A stretch of DNA of 64,000 bases. Origin: Acephala macrosclerotiorum (taxonomy: Eukaryota > Ascomycota > Leotiomycetes > Helotiales > Mollisiaceae). The stretch covers positions 82,461 through 146,460 of the forward strand of contig MU119338.1 of assembly GCA_014904845.1 (NCBI GenBank), in the 5' to 3' direction. Made by a program: the position numbers and the translations under genes. The notes below the pieces were generated by a model. The model did not search any database. It was not told where the DNA came from and saw only the letters and a program-made list of their open reading frames with translations. Shown here one piece after another: positions 20,761 to 31,468 of the stretch; the first letter of the stretch is position 1; each line of letters opens with the position of its first letter.

Positions 20761-23393
20761 CTACTTCTTATTTCTGTCCGCTTGGGCCTTCTCGTATTTC
20801 GCAACGAGTTCTTTCCTATCGCATGTATTAGTACATATTTAAGAGATGGAATCAAGGAGACTTACTGTAATTGGCCTGGTGCAGGGCTATAGTGACTGAA
20901 CTCCATACCGAATTCTCCCTTTCCTTGAGTGGCAGCTCGGAGCTGAGAGCTGAAACCAAACATAGCGTTCAAGCTGCAGTCAGCTTGGAGAGTGAAGTCC
21001 TCAGGTCCAATTTCCGTGTCGTTGATGATCGCATTTCTCTTGTTGAGCAAGCCAACAATGTTACCTTGGAACTCATTTGGCGCTGTGATGGTTGTCTTCA
21101 TCAACGGCTCAAGCACCTGAGGCTTAGCTTCCTTGAAAGCCTTGCGGAAGGCTTGCTGAGTCGCGTTCTTAAATGCCATTTCGGACGAATCAGTCATATG
21201 AGTAGCACCATCGTTGATAACCATAAGTGCTCCCAACACAGGATGACCAATAAGTGGTCCTTTTTCGCAAGAGGCGAGGAAACCCTTTTCACATGCGAAC
21301 AAGTACTTTTCGCTGATGGAACCTCCAGTGACTTCCTCTCTAAACTTGGATTGCGTGTATCCGTTCTCGCCTAGCTCAAGAGGCTCCATGAATCCGACGA
21401 CTCGAGCGTAATCACCAGCACCTCCAGTCTGCTTCTTCAAAGTGTGGTCGAACTTGACTGGTTGAGTGATGGTTTCTCGGTATGCGACTTGAGGTTGGCC
21501 AGTCTCGACTTCCACCTTGTACTCACGTCGCATGCGCTCAATGTAGATATCGAGATGTAATTCTCCCATTCCTGAGATAATCGTTTCCTGACTCTCTGCA
21601 TCGACGTGAACTCTAAATGTAGGATCTTCACGTTGGAAGCGATTCATGGCCTTGCTGAAATTGTTTCCGTCCTTGGTAGTCTTGGGCTTGATCGATAACG
21701 AGATAACTGGATCCGGAACGAACATGGAAGACATGGAATATGGCAGTCCACCATCAGTAAAAGTGTCGCCGGAAGCGCAGTCGACACCAAACACGGCGCA
21801 GATTTCTCCAGCACCAATTTCTGGTACATCCTCCATCTCATTGGAGTGCATTCGCACGATTCGGGGAATCTTGACTTTCTTATCTGTCCTGGCGTTGAAT
21901 ACATTCATGCCCTTCTTGAGTGTACCTTGGTAGACTCGAATATAGGTCAATTGACCATAATTGCTTTCTTCAAGCTTGAATGCCAATCCGACGAAAGGCA
22001 ATGAGTTGTACGACACAAGCTTGACAGGTGCCTCATTCCTCCTTTTATCAAGAGCTAAATTCTCGACTTCAGATGGATTTGGTAGATAGTCGCACACAGC
22101 ATCCAACATGGGCTGAACTGACTTGTCTGCCAAAGCACTTCCCATCAAAACTGGCGTAAACTTCAGACCAATGGTAGCCCGTCGAATGGCAGCTTTCATT
22201 TGTTCTGGCGTTGGTGTTCTCTCGTCCAAGAAGATTTCTGCGATCTCATCATCCACATCGGCCAGAGTTTCAATCAGAACAGCTCTTTTCTCCTCCGCCA
22301 GCGCCTTGACACTTTCTGGTATCTCGTCGGTCTCTCTGATGATCTCACCCTTTGGGCCATCGTTGTAGATGGCTTTCATCCTTATAAGATCCACAACGCC
22401 ATTGAAGCTGTCTTCCGAGCCGATTGGGACTTGCAGAGCCGCTGCTGGTATTCGTAGCTTTTGGTTGATCTGTTCCACAGCCTTGAAAGGATTGGCACCC
22501 ATTCGGTCCATCTTATTAACAAAACTGATCCGAGGAATGTTGTATCTTCGCATTTGCCTGTCAACCGTGATCGTTTGACTCTGAACTCCACTGACTGCAC
22601 AGAGAATCATTACTGCACCGTCCAGAACTCGTAATGCTCGCTCGACCTCAATGGTAAAATCGATATGTCCGGGTGTGTCGATCAAATTGATATGGTATGT
22701 TTCGTCTTTTCCGTTCTCTTTCTTCACCCAGTCGCAGAAGGTTGCAGCTGACTGAATTGTAATACCCTTTTCTCTCTCCAACTCCATAGAGTCCATCTTC
22801 GCACCCACGGCATCTTTCCCTCTGACTTCGTGGATTGAGTTAATTCGGCCGGTATAGAAGAGAACTCGCTCGGTAGCTGTCGTTTTGCCACTATCGATGT
22901 GTGCCTATATCACATCAGTCTCCAAAATCCTCAATATTGCCTCCAGCTGTTCCTACCGCAATGCCAATGTTTCTCAACTTTGCCAACCTCCCCCTTTCTA
23001 CCGAGTCCAAATTGTCGATAATAGTTTCTTGGGTCAACTTCGATGGGTCTGCAGCTGCTTGTTTTAACCTACAAGAGATTTTGATTAGTATTGTATTCAT
23101 GGACACTTCAGTTATAAAACACGCTTGAACTTTCGGATTGATGCTTGAATATGGGTGTAGAAACTCGAAAATGACGTTGCAGATACATACACAGCTTCCG
23201 CAGCACCAGCTCTTGCCAATCTCGTCTCTGAGAAGTATCTCTGTCCAGTTCTGCCTCTCCCAGCTGCTCCTGGAGCAAGACCTTGCCTTGATGCATTTAA
23301 GCATAGGAACCTAGGCCTGGATGCACAATTCCGGAATGCACCCAACGGCGCCTCTGTCAGAGCCGCAGCTCGAACAGCTCTTTGCGCCCTCAT
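20761..23393 (-). CDS. MEF1: Mitochondrial translation elongation factor G1
   Basis: Exons are 23393-23191, 23068-22957, 22904-20866 and 20815-20761, giving 802 residues. The N-terminus is Arg/Ala-rich without acidic residues ([15 protein letters not shown], then [11 protein letters not shown]), a mitochondrial presequence. The GTPase domain follows: G1 AHIDSGKTT (residues 106-114), [10 protein letters not shown] (switch I), DTPGHIDF (G3) and NKMDRMG (G4). EF-G domains II-V come after it, including [14 protein letters not shown] and [17 protein letters not shown]. The short last exon supplies [17 protein letters not shown]. It catalyses GTP-driven translocation on mitochondrial ribosomes. Introns are 122, 52 and 50 bp; the last donor lies within the glutamine codon of GQLQ. 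Confidence 0.96.
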
Positions 23394-23965
23394 AGTTGTT
23401 GAAAGCAATTGACACGTTTAGAATAATCGTATCATCGATTTCGATAACTTTTCGCGACAGACGGGAACTTTTTGGTGGGTCTTTGTGCTAGGATTATTTG
23501 GGTTAGGCTAAACTCTATCGCTTACCTCCTTTTTTGAACTTAGGTGCAAGGGATGCATGTTGATAAACAGAAGTCAAATAAACAGACTTAGTGCTAACAT
23601 CAATGAAGGAACAGGTTGACTCTTGCCATTTTCTTCTTGCTATTTACTTCTATTCTGCGAATGTCTAATCTTTTGCGGCTGAGGGATATGCTGTTCTCAT
23701 CAAAGTCCTAAACTTTGCGAATCTCCTAGGCTTGAAGGTCGCAACAATGAATGTTCTGGTCACGTGCTTACTTTTCCTTGAACCAACATTCGTGAGAGTT
23801 TGACATTGACTAGGAAATTTAACGCCTGTTTGCTACTATTCTCCAGTGATTTCGGACCCAATGCACCTTGGGCTGAATCATCCTTCTTGTTTCAAATAAC
23901 TCCTTCAAAAGAATGATGTTTTCGCGCTAGTGTCTATCCATGGAAACACAATTCCATCAAAGAGA
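23394..23965. other. Intergenic, upstream of MEF1
   Basis: About 570 bp, presumably the MEF1 promoter and the 3' flank of the next minus-strand gene. No feature recognised. Confidence 0.4.
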
Positions 23966-24712
23966 CTACCTCGTACACGCAGCTTTCGGGTAAACAGTAT
24001 CGAACCCCCCAAAAACATCCTCGCCACATACCACCGAAGTTCCCATCTTCAAATCCGCCGAACAATAAACATCCGCTTGCCCATCACAAGTAACACGTCC
24101 CCGCCCATTCTGCATTCCCATATACACGCACCCATCAACCTCATGCCCCGAAGGGAAATCGAATGTCCCACTTGGCCACGGGATATTCTTCACATCAACA
24201 GTATCCGTATACCCAACTTTATCATCTTTCCACGAATCAATGCTTCCTATACACCAAATTGGTGTTATTCCTAGTCTCTCTACATACAGGTTCCAGGAAT
24301 TCCCGCCGGAGATTCCTTGGAAGGTGTACTGTTGAAATGATATATAGGATATCAATATTGGGGTTGAAGAGGGTTGTGGGCTGACCGTTTGGGTTGCTTG
24401 GATGGAAGCGATGGCTAGATCTGTTCCGATTATGGAGCTGGGTGCTATGCAGAGGGTGTTGACGGCTGTTATTGAGGAGGCGGGGCAGGCGTTGATTATG
24501 CCGAGGGAGGAGTCGGTTGAGGTGTATGGAGCTGGTAGTTGTACTTGGACTGGGAGCGAGGCAGCTTTCAGGTAGGGCTGATGTAGTCGAGGGACATGAG
24601 GTTGCAGGTTGTGGATCCATTGACAGTTTATTAGAGTGCTGTCCCAGCATTGGGTTGTTAATAGTTTTAGTAACACGCCAGAGAGGTAGGCGCCAGCTGA
24701 GTCTGCGGAAAG
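23966..24712 (-). CDS. Probable secreted protein, N-terminus unresolved
   Basis: The minus-strand frame from about 24712 to 23966 encodes a Thr/Ser/Ile-rich domain with regular cysteines (NACPASS, VNTLCIAPS, GVCI-like WCIGS, GCVYMG, VTCDGQ, VYCSAD, VVCGED, AACTR). It looks like an extracellular disulfide-rich protein. A likely intron (about 24386-24330, 57 bp, in frame) joins QATQT to YTFQGISGG. The 5' end is unclear: a TTTCCGCAG acceptor lies just upstream of the frame, so a signal-peptide exon is expected farther up, but I could not identify one. The family is not recognised. If no upstream exon exists, this is the remnant of a longer gene. Confidence 0.5.
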   Translation of the reverse strand, partial: LSADSAGAYLSGVLLKLLTTQCWDSTLINCQWIHNLQPHVPRLHQPYLKAASLPVQVQLPAPYTSTDSSLGIINACPASSITAVNTLCIAPSSIIGTDLAIASIQATQTVSPQPSSTPILISYISFQQYTFQGISGGNSWNLYVERLGITPIWCIGSIDSWKDDKVGYTDTVDVKNIPWPSGTFDFPSGHEVDGCVYMGMQNGRGRVTCDGQADVYCSADLKMGTSVVCGEDVFGGFDTVYPKAACTR

Positions 24713-24764
24713 GAACGAATGGTAACATTTCAGTCGAGTATGCCAGCGATCGGACCAATATCAA

Positions 24765-25244
24765 TCATAGGCTGATTATTTTGATGTCTCGAAATCGGGT
24801 AAATATCGTGGGCGTGCATATTTGGAAGAGGTGCTGGAATGGAATAAGCTTGGCGATGAGGTAGGCCGCGTGATGGAGGTAGTAGGAGAGGAGGGGGCTG
24901 ATGACGAGATAGGTAATTAATTTAGAATTTCATCTGAGGTCGAAGAGGGCGTGGAGGGTTCAGTGGAGGAGGGTGAATCATGAGAGCATTGATATCTTGA
25001 CTTGAGCGATCGCAGTCATATCAAAGCAGATGCCAACATCTCCCATAGATGATGTCAGGAAGGCAAGGGGTATATAGCTTAGAGAGGTTAGTGAGCATGC
25101 AAGATCTCCAGAGATACCGCCACCACAGTTTTTATGATTGCTGGAGGGATTCGTGCCAAAGCAACAGCTAGGTATCAGCAAGTCGTTAATTTTGGGGTGG
25201 AAGAGATTTGATGGTGCAGATGATGGTAATAATGTTAGTTGCTA
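24765..25244 (-). pseudogene. Possible broken coding frame with three in-frame TGA
   Basis: One minus-strand frame over about 160 codons reads like protein (PSCCFGTNPSSNHKNCGGG; KLITYLVISPLLSYYLHHAA; FQICTPTIFTRFRDIK). It is interrupted by TGA at 24980-24978, 24962-24960 and 24932-24930, and contains no TGG. It may be the decayed 5' part of the secreted-protein gene downstream, or a coincidence of GC-balanced DNA. No family recognised. Confidence 0.25.
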
Positions 25245-25991
25245 CGAGGTGCTTCACGACGCGGATTGAGCCATTTGTAATGAGCGGATGTGGAGAACCT
25301 GAGAAGTGATGGTGTGATGGTGGGGACTTGAGTGGTTGACTTGGTAGGAGGGGTTTCAACATAAGAGCCTAGCTAGGATGGGGGATCTTTGCAAGCTCCC
25401 TTACAGTTGTATGAAGATGCTATCTCCTATTTAATGATTTTCTCATTTCTTTGATGCACAGTATAGTCCTGCATTATTGCTCTTCTCTATTAGGCTCTCT
25501 TGAGGTCTGAAAAGTTCAAAGGTGACGACTTGGAGTAGCTTTAGTCCATTGGGGCTCTGAGCCCTCCCTTTATCGTTAACCAAACACTCTACTCACTCGC
25601 TTCCTGTCATGGATCATATCTTCGCTGTTTCCGGACATAAATCACCTCGATCTGTGAGAGAAGTCTCCTAAATCTCTCTTCCATCAACCACATCCTCTCC
25701 GCACCACTGTCTTCAAAGCTTCACTAGAACTCTCTGGTTCTCTTTTTGATCCCTCAATACTTCATAGAGCTCACAAAAGACAAATCGCCAGTCGTCAACA
25801 ATGGCATTCTCAATGATGAAGACTCTCACCGTCCTCGTCGGTTTCGTCTCCTTGGTATAACCACCCCCATCCTTTTGATTATCTTGGGACTCTCGTATAT
25901 ATCCACGTTGAGTGCAGTCAAGATTGTCTTCAAACAGGCACATGACTATAGAGCTAGACTTTCATCTTCCATTTCGAAGCCCAGCAGTAAG
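25245..25991. other. Intergenic
   Basis: About 750 bp. A plus-strand frame from 25746 contains one hydrophobic run but runs antisense into the PigL_N gene and has no recognised domain. Confidence 0.4.
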
Positions 25992-26870
25992 TCATTGTCC
26001 CACGGCTATCAAAACATCCAGAGGCGTAAAAAGCGCGTGGCCTGGGTTAGAACTGGTCTCGGAGCACCCTTCGGAGCGGATCCTACACTTTTTCTCACTG
26101 TCTAGATCTTCTTCGTCTGACAAGCGTGGTACATTCAAATCCTCATCCACAGTTAGATTCGTCTCAAAGTCCACCTGATCGAACGCTCCTCGTTTCCCCA
26201 ATTCCCGAACGTAGGACTTGATTAGGCGCTTGTGCTTTCGTAGAACAGAACTATCGTAGCCTTCCCGGTTCAACTCCGTGCGAAGCTGTCGCCATAGAAT
26301 ATTGTCGTCGTTCGTATATGTCGTTTAAACAGTTCCATCTATATTTTGAGCCGCCATTTTGGCAGCGATCCAGTCCACTTTGCTCCTTATGCCTTCCAAG
26401 TCTCCTCCAACATTTGTGAGCTTCTCCTCCATTCGACCTTGAGAACTAGATTGGCATAGCGTAATCATCATCGAGATGGCAGATGTATGTGTCGATAATT
26501 TGAGACGAAGTCCTGCGAGGTCTTGCACCTCTCCATTGCCAAATTTGATCCTCTGCCAAAGTTTCTTCCCCGATTTATTGTTGTCTCCAAGGGGGTTGTA
26601 CTTTTTGACCGTCGAATCGATGACTCTCAGAATTCCTTCGCAGCCCGCCACTACTTCCTGCAACTCATTTACTCGTTCGTTATCGGATCGATGGAGAATG
26701 GATTGTGGTTCGGCCAATTCGCGATGTAGTCGTTGCAGGACTTTGTGCATACTCGATACCTCTTTTGTGAGCTCATTGTATTCCCCGCAAGCTTGTCTTG
26801 TACTCTGGAAAGTGTCCCATGCCAGTTGAACAAGCAGGGTCGCATCGCTGAACCCGTATCCGAAACTCAT
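25992..26870 (-). pseudogene. PigL_N-type (fungal STAND-associated N-terminal) protein with internal stop
   Basis: From ATG 26870 the frame encodes MSFGYGFSDATLLVQLAWDT, the characteristic start of the fungal PigL_N domain (PF17111-like). Helical segments follow (CGEYNELTKEVSSMHKVLQRL; LWQRIKFGNGEVQDLAGLRLKL). At 26327-26325 a TAA ends the frame after 181 codons. The same frame then resumes with TTYTNDDNILWRQLRTEL and LRKHKRLIKSYVRELGKRG to 25992. That is the segment relatives carry next, and they have a sense codon where the TAA stands. So this is either a nonsense-mutated gene or one where a weak 45-bp in-frame intron (about 26329-26285) removes the stop. PigL_N domains precede NACHT/STAND and other modules in fungal NLR-like and incompatibility-associated proteins, with a presumed adaptor role. 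ATG 26870 is chosen over upstream non-ATG codons. Confidence 0.75.
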
Positions 26871-27385
26871 CCTCCCCTTCAATCGCAAGGCTGCCGAAGC
26901 GCCCAACAGACATGCGGACCAACAGTGCGTAAAGTTTGAAGTAGAAGCCTAACTCTGACCGAGAGCTCGGACCTAAAAGTTGATGGAGTGATGAACTAGC
27001 GAGGGGTTCAAGGCTGTCGTGGATATTTCGGGGTGCGGCCCCTGAATTTATCTTTGTGGCAAGCAGGATCAACAAGGCGGGAATCGAACACATGCAGTAC
27101 TTAACACATGCACGGCGCTATAATAACAGAAAGCCTGTCACGCAGGTCAATTGGCCCTTAGCCCTCACTAGTGCATGCAGCTCTTCGGCCAACCAAGACG
27201 AAAGTACAGTATACTCGGGCGTAGCGCCCAAAAAGCAACCATTTGGATCGGCATCTACCTTTAGTCACTGGAAAAGGCTGCCAGCGTCCGAAGGATCAAA
27301 TTCAAACGCATGAAGTCTATTACACGAGGAAAACTGAATGCACAAATGATAAGAGAGCGAGCAATTCCAAAAGAAAACAAAAAAG
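26871..27385. other. Intergenic between PigL_N gene and GTPase A
   Basis: About 515 bp, the promoter side of the PigL_N gene and the 3' flank of the GTPase. Nothing else recognised. Confidence 0.4.
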
Positions 27386-28998
27386 CTACATAACATTGCA
27401 AGCGGCCATAGTAGCAGCGAATGCTGCAATTCTGTTGAGAAGAAGTCGTAGTTAGCACTATTCTAAACGAAAGGTAGTGCAGTGACTTACTGAAAGACTG
27501 TGCCCACGACACCCGCAGCGGCCCCCAGCCTATTGACGCAGGTATCTATCTTGTGACGTCGAAGGACCTGCCGTTCTTGGTACATAGCGATGACTTCCTT
27601 GCATCTGGCCGACTCTGCAGATACTGTTTTTGCTTCAACGTGTATTGGCAGTGATTTATTCATAACCTGGAAACTGTTGTCGGATACCACGGGGAAGTAT
27701 GCTAGAGGCTGAAGCGTGGGCTGGATGATGTTGTCAGGCATCTTGGGCCAGTATTCTGGGGGTTGAATCGTATGCTCGGTGATGCTTGCAATGTATGATT
27801 CGATTCCGTTTTTGTGCTCTCTTAACTGTCCATCAAGTCGGCCCATACCCGAGTGACTGGACTCAAGTTCGTTGTTTAGCTCTTGTAGGCACTTGTCGAG
27901 TCGTTCTAACTCGTTCTCTCTTTCGGCAAGAAGGAGTCGATCCCTCTGCTCTTCCAGTTGTAACTGATGAAGTTGATCCCGAAGCTGGCACTCGCTCTGG
28001 GCTTGCAGAACCATCATGTCCCCACACATGGATTCCAAAGCTCGTTCTGATGCGGTCAATTGGTCCTGTAAGTGAAGTTGAGTGGCTGTTAATGCTCTGG
28101 CAGCCGCATCATTGTTCATCAAAACTGCGCGTTGAGCCTCCATTCGCGCTTCTTCAATCTTCGATTTGCAAATCTGCTTGAGTTGCAAAATATCCTTTTC
28201 TACCTCCATTCCCGCATTCGTCTCATTTAAAGTCTTCCCTTCATTGATCATTTGATGTTGCAATGCTAGAGTCACTTTCCTGAAATCCGCGCTCCTTCTC
28301 TGCTCGATGATATGATCGCACGCGACGAGAGCGGAAGCCTGATCGTTGTAGAACCGGAAGGTTCTGGACCCTTTTTCAATCATATTTCTCCAGAAATGAG
28401 ATGTTTGAGTCAGCTCATCTTCACGTCTTCTGGCAGTCTCAAAATCCTCCTTGTCCCACATCGAGGATCCCAAAAGTATCAAAGATAGGGCTTCAGGCCC
28501 GCAAACTTTTTGGATGATGCGCAGGCTCTTCATCGTAGAGCCTTGCACTCGAGTATTGTTGATTGGATGTAGATAGATGATACCGCTGATTTGGACGCCA
28601 GAAAGGAAGGCATGGTTCAAGCAAACTGCGATATCTTCGAGTAGTTCTACGTCTGAACACCTGGTACTATCGAATCCAGGAGTGTCGATCAGATGCACAG
28701 TCAAGCCATTGCGCTGGAAGGTAAATGGTTCGACGAGACTGGTACCTGGCGGCCTGTTAGCTCTATTCAAAGTCCTAGGGGCGGTCAACTTACAAGGAGA
28801 TAGTCCATGTTCAATCTCTAGACTTTGGCCAGTACATTTGGCGATAAAAGAACTCTTTCCGGATCCGGTGTTTCCTACGACGGCGATTACGATGTCTTCG
28901 GGCCTGCGAGGCTGTCAGCCTCAATGCACAAAAGTTGGAAATTGCTGTAATGATTGATGTCATTAGAAAGAGCAGGCTTACCTGATCGGAGAAGTCAT
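27386..28998 (-). CDS. AIG1-like GTPase with coiled coil (GTPase A)
   Basis: Exons are 28998-28982, 28903-28794, 28745-27491 and 27431-27386, giving 475 residues. The N-terminal G domain has P-loop GNTGSGKSS (residues 16-24), switch region SLVEPFTF, G3 DTPGF (residues 63-67), the family's IIYLHPI strand, and MWDKED at the G4 position. A coiled coil of about 150 residues follows (EEARMEAQRAVL to ELNNELESS). The last exon adds a hydrophobic end (VVGTVFQIAAFAATMAACNVM) that could be a C-terminal membrane anchor. The G-domain order matches AIG1/GIMA/Toc-type GTPases, whose members bind membranes and oligomerise; in animals and plants they act in lymphocyte survival, immunity and organelle import. 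The fungal members' role is unknown. It is transcribed away from a related GTPase 391 bp upstream. Confidence 0.88.
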
Positions 28999-29389
28999 AA
29001 TGGCAACGAGCTTTAATCAAACTTGATAAATGAGTGAGGAAATTCTGCGATCACTAGACATCGTGATGTCAGTCGAGATGCAGCCGAGTTCTGGATGGGA
29101 AGTGCTTCGCCCGACTGGAACCTTGCACTTATGCACGAGCTGCCGGTGTGCCGCCCCCATCACACTTGAAATTACCAGGCTTTGTCAAGAAAGGCTGGGG
29201 ATCATTGGATAGCTTTGCTCGATTGTGCCTCAGCTCGTCGCCCTGCAGAACGCCCTTTGCCTCATTGCGACACGGCGATTGATTGTCGAGCTATGACAGC
29301 TCAACCCCCCAAAATGTTCGAAATGCCCCTCTATCTTCATCTACATTTCTGACGCCTCGATACTCTACTCAAGAAACAGAAAAGCCAGG
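28999..29389. promoter_or_regulatory. Divergent promoter shared by the two GTPases
   Basis: 391 bp between the start codons of two related, oppositely oriented GTPase genes. No clear TATA box; the arrangement itself suggests co-regulation. Confidence 0.5.
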
Positions 29390-31316
29390 ATGAAAGACTT
29401 TGTGAAGAGAAAAGGTACGACGTCCTCGGGGCTAGATCCCTTCAGATCGAATGTCGATTCTCCTACATCACATTCTACGAACCCTTACGCAGCCTCGTAT
29501 CAAGAATCGACCCAGAGTCAGAGGGCTGGAAACCCATCGATCATGCCTGGCAACTTTCAAATTCAGGAGAGATTCTGGCCACAATACGGACAGCAGCCCA
29601 GCGAACGAGGAGCTGGGACTTCTCCCTCTACCTACAGGCAAACAGTACCAAGGACCTCTGCACCCACACAGCGCCGCCCCGTTGCCGAATCATCGGAAAC
29701 CATGGGAAGGGCTTCTGAACAAAGTCGAGGTTTCTCTAGGGCACCACCCCCGCCCCCAGAGGTAGCCTCTGGATCAAATCGAAGTTTCACTACCGCCCAA
29801 GGAGGTGCACCCGCAGAAAGATCTCCAGCGGGCCATAGCCTTAATCCAAACCCTATACCGTCCACACGGCTCCCCATGCACCAAAAGGCCTCCTCCAGCA
29901 GTGGTGCTAGCCGTGCTGCGAAGAGCGTTTTGATCGCTGTATTTGGGATGACCGGGACTGGAAAAACGTCTCTAATCAAGAATCTCGCAGGCGATGCAGC
30001 AATAAAGCTTAAAACTGGCCATGGGCTTGAATCTTGTGCGTCCATAAAACACATGAGTGCTGTACTCGATTACTGATTAATGTTGCAGGTACCCAGGATA
30101 TCGAGACGGTTGAGTGTAAGATCGGCGGCTGTAGTGTGACGCTCGTCGATACTCCAGGCTTCGATGACTCAAAGAGGAGCGATACCGAAATCTTGACTCT
30201 CATTGCGGACTGGCTTGAGAGCTCATATAATGTAAGCCCCTGTAACTTCATGCCACAAGCAGATTCTAATTGTTCGTAGACAGACGCACTCTTATCAGGA
30301 ATCATATACCTCCATCGGATTTCAGACATTCGAATGTCAGGCTCCTCGATCAAAAATCTTCGAATGTTCCGCAAGCTCTGTGGAACTGAGAATATGTCTA
30401 AAGTCTCCCTAGTGACTACAATGTGGGATAAGGTGACACTTGAAGAAGGCGCTCTTCGAGAGCGGCAACTCGACGGACCGGGCGGTTTCTGGAGCACCAT
30501 GGTATCGAGTGGCTCATTGGTCAAGCGCCATGACGGGAGTCGTGAGTCTGCAGAGGCTCTTGTCCTCGACATGCTTGACAATGTACCCATGACGATTAAA
30601 TTGCAAGAGGAGATTGCTTCTGGTAAAGCGTTGATCGATACTGATGCTGGGGCATCGATCAATGAAGAGATTTTGAGAATGCAGAAACAACATGGGGAAG
30701 AACTAGAAGCTGTGAAAGAAGAAATGGCTATGGCTATGAAGCAAGGTACATTCTCCTCATTAACATCTTCATGGAAGTTTGAGGGAGCTAACGATCAGCA
30801 GGCAACAAAGCACTCCAAGAACAGCTCCAAGCCGAACACGCCCGCATGATCGCAGAAATCAAGAAGCGTGCCCAAGAACAAGAACAACTCCACCAAATCC
30901 GAATCAGCAAACTAGAACGCGACCTCGGCGCCGCCTCTCTCGAGCGCAAGAAACTCGAAGACGGCCTAAAAGCCCAACGCGAAGCATCCCGACGCCAAGA
31001 AGAACAAGCTAGTCGACTAGAGCGCGACGTCAAGTCCATGTCTAGCGACAGAAAGAGATTGGAGAATTTGGTTGAGAGTCAGAATAAACTTCTGCTTGCT
31101 GCGCAGACGGCGAAGGTTGTGCCGAAGTTTTATGGAGGGTCAAAGGATGTGATGTGTGGACCGAAGAAAGGGGGATTGCCGGGTGGGTGTGGGAGGACCT
31201 TTACGGTTTATGGGCCGGGGTATGTGAATTGTCCACATTGTGACAAACTTTGGCGGAATGATGAGGCGAATTGGAATTCGCTGGCTTGGAATGTGTCGGA
31301 AGGCCAGGGGTGGTGA
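29390..31316 (+). CDS. AIG1-like GTPase with disordered N-terminus, coiled coil and zinc-ribbon-like tail (GTPase B)
   Basis: Exons are 29390-30035, 30089-30231, 30280-30745 and 30802-31316, giving 589 residues. The first 180 residues are Ser/Pro/Gln-rich and probably disordered. The G domain has P-loop GMTGTGKTS (residues 186-194), G3 DTPGFDDSKRSD (from residue 236), IIYLHRISD and TTMWDKV. A coiled coil follows (LQEEIASGKALID; then LQEQLQAEHARMIAEIKK). The C-terminus has four paired cysteines (VMCGPKKGGLPGGCG and NCPHCDKLW), like a zinc ribbon. Exon 1 ends within the same Cys codon position (LESC|T) as in GTPase A (LSPC|T), so at least one intron site is shared: the two are paralogues. Same presumed biochemistry as GTPase A, namely GTP-dependent assembly on a membrane or on partner proteins. 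Confidence 0.88.
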
Positions 31317-31398
31317 TACACGAAGCACAAAGCACCGAAATCGTTGTCTCGATTTAATGCCGTTATATGCTTATATTTGTGTACGAAGAGGAAAAGGA

Positions 31399-31417
31399 GA
31401 GCTTCCTTCGGAAGCTC
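31399..31417. repeat. Inverted repeat, 8-bp arms, 3-nt loop
   Basis: GAGCTTCC-TTC-GGAAGCTC, about 80 bp after the GTPase B stop codon. It could fold in the 3' UTR. Confidence 0.7.
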
Positions 31418-31442
31418 CCCCTTAAGGTATATGCTAGCTAGG

Positions 31443-31468
31443 AAGTCACATGACCTACCATGTGACTT
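31443..31468. repeat. Inverted repeat, 10-bp perfect arms, 6-nt loop
   Basis: AAGTCACATG-ACCTAC-CATGTGACTT, followed within 12 bp by a CACGTG. It may be a 3' UTR hairpin, a paired bHLH-type site, or the trace of a small element. Confidence 0.7.

Noticed and set aside
24237..24764. 175-codon minus-strand Ser/Pro/His-rich frame
   Set aside because: It is the +1 shadow of the Cys-containing frame of the secreted protein, with no motif of its own.
24930..24980. TGA read as Trp (mitochondrial insert)
   Set aside because: Surrounding codon use and GC content are nuclear-like and the peptide matches no mitochondrial protein.
25746..26105. Plus-strand membrane-like peptide
   Set aside because: Runs antisense into the PigL_N gene and has no splice support or recognised domain.
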